Shown: piece by piece, positions 1 to 5,008 of the stretch
How positions within the stretch are numbered: position 1 is the stretch's first letter
How the letters are laid out: the number at the start of each line of letters is the position of its first letter
Assembly (NCBI GenBank): GCA_003164415.1
Contig: PLTK01000221.1
Coordinates: 1 to 5,060 of the forward strand
Direction of reading: 5' to 3'
DNA: 5,060 bases
DNA from: Methanobacterium sp.
GTDB taxonomy: Archaea; Methanobacteriota; Methanobacteria; Methanobacteriales; Methanobacteriaceae
The notes under the pieces: model-generated
Databases searched by the model: none
What the model saw: the letters and a program-made list of their open reading frames with translations, nothing else
Told to the model about the DNA's origin: nothing
Position numbers and translations under genes: made by a program

Positions 1-652
1 TATTTTAAAATTAGCTTTTTTTTTATTGTAAATTATTGGATATTCCATTCCTGAATATTTTTAGGATATCTATAATATTATTAATTTTCACGATAAATTT
101 ATTCAATAACATCAATATTATACATTAAGTAAAATATTATAGTCGATTACAAAAAAAAGTCTTTTATGTCTTTATTACTAAAAATAATATTGTAAAGTAG
201 TAATTTAAGCTGCAAATATAATTGGAGTCATATTTATGATACTGGGTATCATCCGAGTAATAACTATACTTTAGAGTCATTTTTGGCATAACTTTTCCAA
301 TAAAATTATTATTAATTTTGATATTTTTTATTGCATAGTATGCCAGGCAAAATACTATTTAAAAGTCAATAGTTTTCATAATATTCAAATTGATTATGGA
401 TTAGATCTCTAACTACTTGCAAAATCACTTGAAAAACATTTTTAACAACAATACATTCTTATTTTAATTTAAATATCGAAAATCTTATTCTACAGTTAAG
501 TAGTGATTCTTTAACAAATGTGAAGATTAATAAGGAAAATAATTAAAAATTAAAAGAAATCCATATAAAACTCATCTTTTTATTGGTATTCTGAAGTACT
601 AGGTTAATCTGATTGTGTTAATTGAATATGCACATTTCACTAGGATGAGGAT
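1..652. other. AT-rich region with no supportable gene
   Basis: All six frames are broken by stops at short intervals and I find no start codon with a ribosome binding site leading into a convincing protein. A run of nine T at 16-24 could end a plus-strand transcript entering from the left. Eight A at 151-158 read as oligo-U on the minus strand and could stop minus-strand read-through. A stop-free minus-strand stretch (458-366, about 30 codons, no ATG, ending in a Gln/Tyr/Asn-rich tail) looks faintly protein-like and may be gene debris. A 17-bp inverted repeat lies at 236-252. Bases 32-52 resemble the end of the small gene at 670-822. The general picture is non-coding DNA or a long-decayed region. 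Confidence 0.6.
236..252. repeat. Perfect inverted repeat, 7-bp arms, 3-nt loop
   Basis: ATGATAC and GTATCAT flank a TGG loop. It stands alone in AT-rich non-coding sequence. The plus strand has a 12-codon reading frame starting at the same ATG, without a good ribosome binding site. It could be a small hairpin or an operator remnant; nothing nearby shows which. Confidence 0.4.
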
Positions 653-673
653 ATAATCCCATTATGGGATTAT
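653..673. repeat. 21-bp palindrome at the 3' end of the small membrane protein gene
   Basis: The arms ATAATCCCAT (653-662) and ATGGGATTAT (664-673) are perfect complements around one central base. The palindrome overlaps the TAA stop codon (672-670) of the minus-strand gene. In the minus-strand transcript it would form a hairpin at the very end of the coding region. No oligo-U run follows directly, so it is not a standard intrinsic terminator. It may act as a 3'-end stabiliser or processing site, or be a protein-binding site. Confidence 0.55.
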
Positions 674-822
674 TCCATTCCTCTGTTTAGTAATTCCATT
701 ATTCCATATACAATAAGTATGGCTCCTAGTAAGTATGCTACAATTGGAGGATCGACAATAAAAATTATACCTACGATTATTGCAATTATCCCCATTACTT
801 CACGTCGTGTTTTAGAGTTCAT
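670..822 (-). CDS. Small two-helix membrane protein (50 aa)
   Basis: The reading frame runs from ATG at 822 to TAA at 670, below the size of most automated calls. The protein has a short basic N-terminus (MNSKTRREVM), a hydrophobic helix at about residues 10-24, an Asp-Pro-Pro turn at 24-26, a second helix at about 28-45 and a short charged tail. The Gly-Ile-Ile...Pro-Pro...Tyr-Leu-Leu-Gly...Tyr-Gly-Ile-Met-Glu pattern recalls the small archaeal DUF3096 or half-DUF308 hairpins; that is recognition from memory. The function is unknown. No Shine-Dalgarno site precedes the ATG, but AT-rich TATA-like sequences lie at 846-854 and 886-895 (minus strand). The nearer one would put transcription start almost at the ATG, giving a leaderless message. 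It lies downstream of the four-gene operon in the same direction, 125 bases away, and probably has its own promoter. Confidence 0.72.
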   Translation of the reverse strand: MNSKTRREVMGIIAIIVGIIFIVDPPIVAYLLGAILIVYGIMELLNRGME

Positions 823-845
823 ATTCTATTTTATGTAAAAGAAAA

Positions 846-856
846 CATATATTTTT
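846..856 (-). promoter_or_regulatory. Candidate TATA box for the 50-aa membrane protein gene
   Basis: On the minus strand AAAAATATATG lies about 24-34 bases upstream of the ATG at 822, the usual archaeal TATA-to-start distance. This fits a leaderless transcript and the missing ribosome binding site. A second TATA-like site at 886-895 would instead give a leader of about 40 nt. In DNA this AT-rich, either match could be chance. Confidence 0.35.
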
Positions 857-901
857 ATCTGAATAAGTTCTTAAAAAACGATACAATATATTTGAAACTC
901 T

Positions 902-932
902 ATTAAAAATAAATAAAGAGTAAATTAAAATT
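902..932 (-). terminator. T-rich terminator candidate of the four-gene operon
   Basis: Read on the minus strand, the bases after the operon's last stop codon (950-948) include TTTTAATTTACTC followed by TTTATTTATTTTTAA. Archaeal termination usually uses such oligo-U tracts without a hairpin. The tract is interrupted by A, so it may be leaky. Confidence 0.35.
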
Positions 933-947
933 CAGGTTAATTTAGTC

Positions 948-1511
948 TTATTCTTCAACATTTTCTAGTTTGTCTAGTCTTTCCCCGATTTTTTTGAGTT
1001 TTTTGTTTGTGGATCCTCGGTATTCGTTGAATCTGCTGTCAAGTGTATCTAAATCTCTTGATACTTTGGTGTATCTTTTTTCAATATCTAAAATGTCGTC
1101 TTTAGTTGCTAGCTCCCAGTCTTTTATGAGCTGATCGCTTTTATCATTTAGAAATAAGTCTATTTTATTTGAAAGTGAGTCTGTGCTTGTTGCTCCTTTA
1201 ACTGAGCCTTTTAATTTATCGCTAACCCCTGTTACTTTTTCACTTACACCACTACCTGTTATCTTCTCACCTGCACCATAAAATGTAGAACGTACTTTTT
1301 CTCCCATTCCTGATGTTTTTTCTCCCATTCCAGACATTTTTTCACCTAATCCTCCAGTACTATCGTTTTCATCTTTTACTTTTCCATTTGAATCTGAAAC
1401 TGTTGAACGTGCATTAGTTAATGATAAATTCCTATCTTCCATGTTGAAATAAAGCAGAACTACAATAGCACCTGCAACTACCAGTATTACTAATAGTTCT
1501 AATGGAGTCAT
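948..1511 (-). CDS. Membrane-anchored coiled-coil protein with GEK repeats (187 aa)
   Basis: I do not recognise the family. One N-terminal helix (about residues 5-22) should anchor it in the membrane, with most of the chain on the Lys/Asp-rich cytoplasmic side. Residues 23-53 are a polar linker. Residues 54-104 are low-complexity and built from Gly-x-Gly-Glu-Lys units: three near-identical heptads at 54-74, then looser versions (AGEK, VSEK, VSDK). Residues 115-187 are highly charged and helical, with a heptad-like spacing that suggests a coiled coil ending in KLKKIGERLDKLENVEE. It is the last gene of the operon. Its ATG overlaps the stop of the preceding gene (TAATG), and a strong AAAGGAGG site lies 8 nt upstream inside that gene, so the start is secure and translation is probably coupled. 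A structural or scaffolding role is likely from architecture alone; there are no catalytic motifs. Confidence 0.85.
   Translation of the reverse strand: MTPLELLVILVVAGAIVVLLYFNMEDRNLSLTNARSTVSDSNGKVKDENDSTGGLGEKMSGMGEKTSGMGEKVRSTFYGAGEKITGSGVSEKVTGVSDKLKGSVKGATSTDSLSNKIDLFLNDKSDQLIKDWELATKDDILDIEKRYTKVSRDLDTLDSRFNEYRGSTNKKLKKIGERLDKLENVEE
1290..1352 (-). repeat. 21-bp tandem repeat coding for three G(L/M)GEKxx heptads
   Basis: Three consecutive 21-bp units encode GLGEKMS, GMGEKTS and GMGEKVR (residues 54-74 of the 187-aa protein). The second and third units are nearly identical at DNA level around GGAATGGGAGAAAAA, which points to recent duplication of the unit. Degenerate units continue towards residue 104. 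Confidence 0.7.
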
Positions 1512-1921
1512 TATTTTTTTCCTCCTTTAGATTTATTTTCTAGTTCCTTTTCCTTTTCCTCAATATCCATAAGTAGTTTTTGGAGTTTTATATATTCTGT
1601 CTTAGCTTCAAGACGGTTAACCCTCTCATTTATCTCTCCATGGAGATAACCTGCTTTATGCATTAAATTAGATGTATTCTCCCTTATATTGGTCAGGTTT
1701 TCCTGTTGATCCTTTGGCAAAACTATATCATTCATCATACGTTTAGATTCTAAGTCTCTCTCGACAAGCTCTATCTTCTTAAGTTCAGCCTGTTTTGTAA
1801 GGAATTCAACATTAGTTTGTGCTTCTCTGACCTTTCTCCATTGCATAAGTGATATTATTAATCCAACTACTACTATGGCTGCTATTACAATATAAAATAC
1901 ATTTTGATCAATTGCTACCAT
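1511..1921 (-). CDS. Membrane-anchored coiled-coil protein (136 aa)
   Basis: I do not recognise a named family. A single hydrophobic helix at about residues 8-27 is followed by a basic stretch (QWRKVREAQ), which by the positive-inside rule places the rest in the cytoplasm. Residues 30-134 are almost continuously helical and charged (Glu, Lys, Gln, Leu), with heptad-like leucines, and end in a Lys/Gly-rich tail (NKSKGGKK). A break with Pro at about 69 may separate two coiled-coil segments. The ATG at 1921 comes 14 nt after the PRC-barrel stop, preceded by only a weak AGGT, so translation may depend on ribosomes arriving from the PRC gene. The stop codon overlaps the next start. It shares the architecture of the following 187-aa protein, so the two may form a hetero-oligomeric membrane scaffold; that is inference. 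Confidence 0.85.
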   Translation of the reverse strand: MVAIDQNVFYIVIAAIVVVGLIISLMQWRKVREAQTNVEFLTKQAELKKIELVERDLESKRMMNDIVLPKDQQENLTNIRENTSNLMHKAGYLHGEINERVNRLEAKTEYIKLQKLLMDIEEKEKELENKSKGGKK

Positions 1922-1935
1922 ACTATTACCTAGTG

Positions 1936-2175
1936 CTATTGTTCGTGGATATCGCTCGTAAGCAGTACTTTATCCCCAATAATTTTTACTATATCATAAG
2001 GAATTCTAGTTCCACCACTGGACCTTCCAATGCCTTCAAAAAACCCACCTTTTCCTACCATGAAAGCTTCCAATGTTTGGGTTTCAAAATCAACTTCCAC
2101 ATCCTCTACTTTACCAATTACAATTCCAGACGTGTCTATTACTTCTTTTCCAATAATCTCTTTTTTTATTAAAAT
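1936..2175 (-). CDS. PRC-barrel domain protein (79 aa) with ATT start
   Basis: This frame has no ATG, GTG or TTG between the upstream in-frame stop (2214-2212) and the domain, so gene callers are likely to miss it. From the ATT at 2175 the protein begins (M)LIKKEIIGKEVIDTSG, continues with GKVEDVEVD, then a FMVGKGGFFEGIG loop and a RIPYDIVKIIGDKVLL end. This is a complete small PRC barrel: the GKEV.D..G..iGkV.DvevD opening and the iPy..v..iGDkvlL closing strands are typical. PRC barrels are beta-barrel adaptor domains found in photosynthetic reaction centre subunit H, RimM and the archaeal division proteins CdpA/CdpB. A GAGGTGAT site (2186-2179) precedes ATT with the same four-base gap as in the 52-aa gene at 2659. 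It lies second in a four-gene operon. A lost base in the T run at 2169-2173 is the alternative explanation for the missing start. Confidence 0.86.
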   Translation of the reverse strand: MLIKKEIIGKEVIDTSGIVIGKVEDVEVDFETQTLEAFMVGKGGFFEGIGRSSGGTRIPYDIVKIIGDKVLLTSDIHEQ

Positions 2176-2178
2176 AAC

Positions 2179-2186
2179 ATCACCTC
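2179..2186 (-). promoter_or_regulatory. Strong ribosome binding site fixing the PRC-barrel start
   Basis: GAGGTGAT on the minus strand matches the end of 16S rRNA over eight bases. Four bases separate GGTGA from the ATT codon at 2175, exactly the gap seen between GGTGA and ATG in the 52-aa gene at 2659. GTG and ATG triplets inside the site itself (2183 and 2180) lead only to a stop after a few codons. Confidence 0.7.
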
Positions 2187-2211
2187 TATTTATTAATGCA
2201 AATAAAAAAAA

Positions 2212-2421
2212 TTAATTGAATATCAAATTAAACTCTTCTTCTGAGATGACTCCTTTATCTTTTAGAAGCTTAGCTAATTTCTCTAATTCATCTGTACCAC
2301 CAATGGACTTTTCTTGAACTTCGGATGGTTTATCTTCATTTCCTGATTCATTTCGAGCATTAACACGTCTTCTCGTTCTTCTTCTAGCTCCTCCCCTTCC
2401 CATAGGTCCTAATTCGGGCAT
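2212..2421 (-). CDS. SHOCT-domain protein with Arg-rich N-terminus (69 aa)
   Basis: The C-terminal 27 residues (about 43-69: TDELEKLAKLLKDKGVISEE, then EFNLIFN) form a SHOCT motif, a short helical hairpin that usually lies at protein C-termini and is thought to mediate oligomerisation. The N-terminus (residues 9-23, RGGARRRTRRRVNAR) is very basic and could touch nucleic acid or membrane lipid. A polar acidic linker joins the two. GGAGGT lies six bases before the ATG at 2421, so the start is firm. It is the first gene of the four-gene operon; 36 nt separate it from the PRC-barrel start. A decayed paralogue lies at 2967-3165 on the other strand, which supports this reading frame by conservation of the protein sequence. 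The specific function is unknown. Confidence 0.85.
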   Translation of the reverse strand: MPELGPMGRGGARRRTRRRVNARNESGNEDKPSEVQEKSIGGTDELEKLAKLLKDKGVISEEEFNLIFN

Positions 2422-2485
2422 ATTTCAACCTCCATTAATCCTAAAACTAATATTTATTGTTCAACTTATTTCATACTATTACAAT

Positions 2486-2509
2486 GTTATACACCATATT
2501 GGATATAAC
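2486..2509. promoter_or_regulatory. 24-bp inverted repeat over the operon's TATA candidate
   Basis: GTTATA at the left end and TATAAC at the right end are perfect complements, and CCA/TGG-like inner bases extend the symmetry to 9 of 12 pairs. Read on the minus strand, the right half supplies AGTTATATCC, the best-placed TATA candidate for the SHOCT operon. It predicts a start near 2480 and a leader of about 60 nt. A dimeric repressor bound here would block TBP. This is a candidate operator without direct proof. Confidence 0.4.
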
Positions 2510-2601
2510 TATCGAATCACATGATTTAGAAAATAATAATCGATCATTAAACCTTTAAAATTCCCATCAACTATCTCATTTGCATCGTAAACCATAACAA
2601 A

Positions 2602-2610
2602 GATATATTT
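2602..2610 (+). promoter_or_regulatory. Candidate TATA box of the 52-aa membrane protein gene
   Basis: GATATATTT lies at a distance predicting transcription start near 2631-2634 and a leader of about 25 nt that holds the AGGAGGTGA site. A second TATA-like element (2621-2630) is too close, as it would start inside the ribosome binding site. Confidence 0.4.
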
Positions 2611-2658
2611 GATTAAACAAAATATATTTAGAGGACTAAAACTTTAGGAGGTGAACAA

Positions 2659-2817
2659 ATGGTGGAGACACAACAAGCGAGTGGTGGATCACTGGTAGGC
2701 CTTGCAATCATTTTCTTAATTATTTTACTACTATTCCCGGCTTTTGCTCTTTGGTTATTGTATGTAGCAATATTAGTAATGCTAATTTCTGGGATCATAG
2801 CTTTAATAGCAAGATAA
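2659..2817 (+). CDS. Small hydrophobic membrane protein (52 aa)
   Basis: The ATG at 2659 follows a near-ideal AGGAGGTGA (2646-2654), and the frame ends at TAA 2815-2817. After a short polar start (MVETQQASGG), residues 11-51 are almost entirely hydrophobic. They probably form two membrane helices (about 11-29 and 32-50) with a Pro at 27 near the turn, ending in Ala-Arg. The layout resembles the 50-aa protein at 670-822 (helix, Pro turn, helix, Gly-Ile-x-x-Leu end), but the sequences are too short to prove kinship. The gene stands alone, divergent from the SHOCT operon and followed by an eight-T terminator. I do not recognise a function; small proteins of this type often regulate or stabilise larger membrane complexes, which here is only a possibility. 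Confidence 0.82.
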   Translation: MVETQQASGGSLVGLAIIFLIILLLFPAFALWLLYVAILVMLISGIIALIAR

Positions 2818-2852
2818 TTTCAAGTTATATGACCTTAGATACTAAAATGTCT

Positions 2853-2862
2853 TATTTTTTTT
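2853..2862 (+). terminator. Oligo-T terminator after the 52-aa gene
   Basis: A run of eight T (2855-2862) begins 37 bases after the stop codon, with no clear hairpin. That is the usual archaeal intrinsic termination signal. Confidence 0.5.
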
Positions 2863-2966
2863 GAATTCCTTAGTTAATCTTATATTCTCGATAATATTAG
2901 TAACATATTAATATAATTATGCGATTAATAATAATTAGATTAATACAAATAATATGAGTCGAAAAT

Positions 2967-3165
2967 ATGCCCGACTTAAGGCTATGGGACGTAGAGGAGT
3001 TAGAAGAATATTGATGTAGTGGATGAGATGCAAAATTCACAATAGCAACCTGAAAATGATATTTGCCAATAGATCTGATTACTCTGATAATTAGAGAAAT
3101 TAGGTAAGATCATAAAGATAAAGGGTTTATAAAAGAATCAGAATATAACCTAATATTTTGATTAA
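2967..3165 (+). pseudogene. Decayed paralogue of the SHOCT-domain gene
   Basis: The DNA matches the intact gene at 2421-2212 at both ends. It starts ATGCCCGAC, and after a one-base deletion reads MGRRGVRRI against MGRGGARRR of the intact gene, then hits TAG (3016-3018). The C-terminal part matches again from 3086: LEKLGKII, then after another lost base DKGFIKESEYNLIF against DKGVISEEEFNLIF, ending at TGA 3159-3161. Several in-frame stops interrupt the middle. The bases before the ATG also resemble the intact leader (GAGTCGAAAAT against GAGGTTGAAAT), with the ribosome binding site spoiled. The copy includes no PRC-barrel or coiled-coil gene. It is most simply a duplicated SHOCT gene, or a remnant of a second operon, now lost; the MFS promoter abuts its end. 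Confidence 0.8.
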
Positions 3166-3166
3166 A

Positions 3167-3174
3167 TTTATATA
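3167..3174 (+). promoter_or_regulatory. TATA box of the MFS exporter gene
   Basis: TTTATATA is an exact archaeal TATA consensus, preceded by an A-rich BRE-like stretch. It predicts transcription start near 3196-3198 and a leader of about 28 nt. It begins within a few bases of the end of the SHOCT pseudogene. Confidence 0.65.
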
Positions 3175-3183
3175 TTTTTTATA

Positions 3184-3203
3184 GTAACGATTCTGATGAT
3201 TAC
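3184..3203. promoter_or_regulatory. Imperfect dyad at the MFS transcription start
   Basis: GTAAnnAT and ATnnTTAC flank four central bases, giving 12 of 20 positions in symmetry. It lies just downstream of the TATA box, over the predicted start site, where archaeal repressors of MarR or similar type commonly bind. No regulator gene is visible in the window, so this remains a suggestion. Confidence 0.3.
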
Positions 3204-3224
3204 TTTAGAGGAAAAAGTGTTATT

Positions 3225-4760
3225 ATGGCTGAAAATCAGTATAAGTGGGGAGTAGTGATCGTTGCCTGTATGGCAATTTTTATAATTGTTTTAGATTCAT
3301 CTGCTATGAATGTTGCTATCACTACTCTGGTTGTGGAGTTAAATACAACTTTATCAACTATTCAGGCCATAATAGCATTATATGCTCTAATTATTGCTTC
3401 ATTCATGTTATTTGGAAGTAAACTTCAAGATATACTTGGCAGAAAGAGAACATTTCTTATAGGTTTAATCATATATGCTAGCGGAACTGTCATAGCAACT
3501 TTTAGTATAAACGCCGGAATGTTACTTGTTGGATGGGCTGTTTTGGAAGGTATTGGTGCCGCGTTAATTTTACCAGCCACCACTACTTTAGTAGGGTCGA
3601 GTTACGAAGGTAAGGATAGAGTAACTGCATTTGGTTTATGGGGCGGAATTGCTGCTATGGGTGTTGCTATAGGTCCAATTGTTGGTGGATTTTTTACCAC
3701 TTACTTGACGTGGAGATTGGTTTTCGGTTCTGAATTGATCTTTGTTGTTTTAATATTCCTCTTCAGGAATTATTTAACAGAATCTACACCTACATTAAAA
3801 TGGAAAGATTTAGATATTATAGGTGCTATACTCTCGATAGTATCCCTTATCCTAGTTGTTCTTGGCATTTTATTACTCACTAAGCCTCAAAACTGGACAT
3901 ATGTCCCCATATTAGTGGGTTCTGGGGCACTTTTATTTTTAATATTCTTATTATGGGAAAGAAGAAGGATTAACAATGGATTAGAACCATTATCAGATAT
4001 TTCTCTCTTAAAAAATCGTATATTTGGATTAGGTAATATAAACTTCATTATATCTCAGATACCACTAGCAGGATTTCTTTTTATTATACCAGTATTCTTG
4101 CAGCAAGTTACAAAGGTAAATGCTTTCACTACAGGTCTCGCCCTTTTCCCTGCATCAATCACTATTTTAATATTCTCTTTGCTTGGTGCGAAATTATCAT
4201 CTTCTTTAGGCTCTAGATCCATCATAATGATCGGTTTTGTTGTTTCAGCGGTAGGAGCATTCATCCTGAGTACATCATTTAATTTATACACTCAAGTTAT
4301 TGATATCATACCCGGTACAGTGGTATTTGGTATGGGTATTGGATTTTTACTTTCACAGTTAACCAATCTTACAATGTCTGCAGCTAGAAATGATCAAGAA
4401 ACCGATGCAGCTGGCTTTCTTAACGCATTTAAAAACTTAGGATATTCCGTTGGTACAGCATTAATTGGTGTTTTATTAATATTAGGAATTTTTGGAGGTA
4501 TAACGGCCTCTGTTGAAAGTTCTGGTTTATCAGGAATTATGACTACTGAACAAATAGATAGTAGTGTTATGTTTTATGTAGAAAAAATGCAGACAGGTAC
4601 GCTTAATGTCCCTCCTAATATGGTTCCACAAGTGAATCAGATATTGAATTCTACAATAAGCTCTGCAATGAAACAAACATTTAATATTTTGGCTTTAATA
4701 TTACTTTTAGGATTTATTACAAGCATATTTCTACCATCAAGAAAGAAAATAAAATTATAA
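3225..4760 (+). CDS. MFS exporter, DHA2 type, 14 helices (511 aa)
   Basis: This is a full-length proton-coupled efflux pump of the major facilitator superfamily in the cytoplasmic membrane. The length, about 14 hydrophobic segments, and a long polar loop before the last helix (about 429-483) fit the DHA2 drug/H+ antiporters. Visible motifs are LDSSAMNVAI in helix 1 (Asp24), motif A as GSKLQDILGRKR (64-75) and motif C as GVAIGPIVGG (146-155) followed by WRLVF. Motif B reads WAVLEGIGAA (104-113), with Ala105 where the family usually has Arg and Glu108 for Gln. The substrate cannot be told from sequence; drugs, dyes or small metabolites are all possible. The ATG at 3225 follows GAGG at 3208-3211 with a rather long 13-nt gap; no better start lies nearby. 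It appears monocistronic, with its own TATA box and a downstream T run. Confidence 0.93.
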   Translation: MAENQYKWGVVIVACMAIFIIVLDSSAMNVAITTLVVELNTTLSTIQAIIALYALIIASFMLFGSKLQDILGRKRTFLIGLIIYASGTVIATFSINAGMLLVGWAVLEGIGAALILPATTTLVGSSYEGKDRVTAFGLWGGIAAMGVAIGPIVGGFFTTYLTWRLVFGSELIFVVLIFLFRNYLTESTPTLKWKDLDIIGAILSIVSLILVVLGILLLTKPQNWTYVPILVGSGALLFLIFLLWERRRINNGLEPLSDISLLKNRIFGLGNINFIISQIPLAGFLFIIPVFLQQVTKVNAFTTGLALFPASITILIFSLLGAKLSSSLGSRSIIMIGFVVSAVGAFILSTSFNLYTQVIDIIPGTVVFGMGIGFLLSQLTNLTMSAARNDQETDAAGFLNAFKNLGYSVGTALIGVLLILGIFGGITASVESSGLSGIMTTEQIDSSVMFYVEKMQTGTLNVPPNMVPQVNQILNSTISSAMKQTFNILALILLLGFITSIFLPSRKKIKL

Positions 4761-5008
4761 ACTAAATTATTGGAAAATAGTCCATAAAATTTGTACAGGA
4801 TAAATCAAACAAACCAATATTAAACAAGAAGATTCAGTTGATTCTGATTGGCCCAAAACATTATGATGAAGATTTACAAATTTTCTATATTCCTTTTTTT
4901 TAATAAATTTAAGTGTTAATAATTGATTAAAATTAATTCAAATAATATATTAAGTTCAAATGTCAAAATAAATTAAATCACTAAAAAATATATTACGGAG
5001 GGCGAAAA
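4761..5008. other. Intergenic region after the MFS gene
   Basis: These 248 bases hold no reading frame worth calling. They contain the T run at 4894-4901, a TATA-like TAATATATTA at 4943-4952 that would give the next gene a leader of about 36 nt, and another AT-rich match (4983-4993) too near that gene's start. Confidence 0.5.
4891..4901 (+). terminator. Oligo-T terminator downstream of the MFS gene
   Basis: Eight consecutive T (4894-4901) follow the MFS stop by about 130 bases. There is no clear hairpin. The distance leaves room for an earlier end, but this is the longest T run in the gap. Confidence 0.4.

Larger units (their letters stand above)
2422..2658. promoter_or_regulatory. Divergent intergenic region with promoters for both directions
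   Basis: This 237-base stretch separates the minus-strand operon from the plus-strand 52-aa gene. It contains the inverted repeat at 2486-2509, a partial dyad AATCA/TGATT at 2515-2526, and TATA-like sequences for both sides. I see no further gene in it. Confidence 0.6.

Noticed and set aside
236..274. Twelve-codon plus-strand frame starting in the 17-bp inverted repeat
   Set aside because: Too short, with no proper ribosome binding site or support from neighbours.
366..458. Stop-free minus-strand stretch of about 30 codons with a protein-like composition
   Set aside because: No start codon, no ribosome binding site and no recognisable family; at most gene debris.
1290..1352. CRISPR-like array, because of the regular 21-bp repeat
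   Set aside because: The units are directly adjacent without spacers and keep a protein reading frame; they are coding tandem repeats.
1849..2172. Plus-strand open frame of 107 codons opposite the PRC-barrel and 136-aa genes
   Set aside because: No ribosome binding site and an implausible Phe/Tyr/Ser-rich product; it is the antisense of well-supported minus-strand genes.
2178..2183. GTG/ATG inside the ribosome binding site as the PRC-barrel start
   Set aside because: Both lead to a TAA after three or four codons and are out of frame with the domain; they work only if a T has been lost from the sequence.
2030..2215. Plus-strand open frame of 61 codons
   Set aside because: Antisense of the PRC-barrel gene, with no ribosome binding site and a Ser/Thr/Pro-rich product without family features.
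4055..4291. Minus-strand open frame of 78 codons inside the MFS gene
   Set aside because: Shadow of a strongly supported membrane protein gene; no promoter or ribosome binding site.
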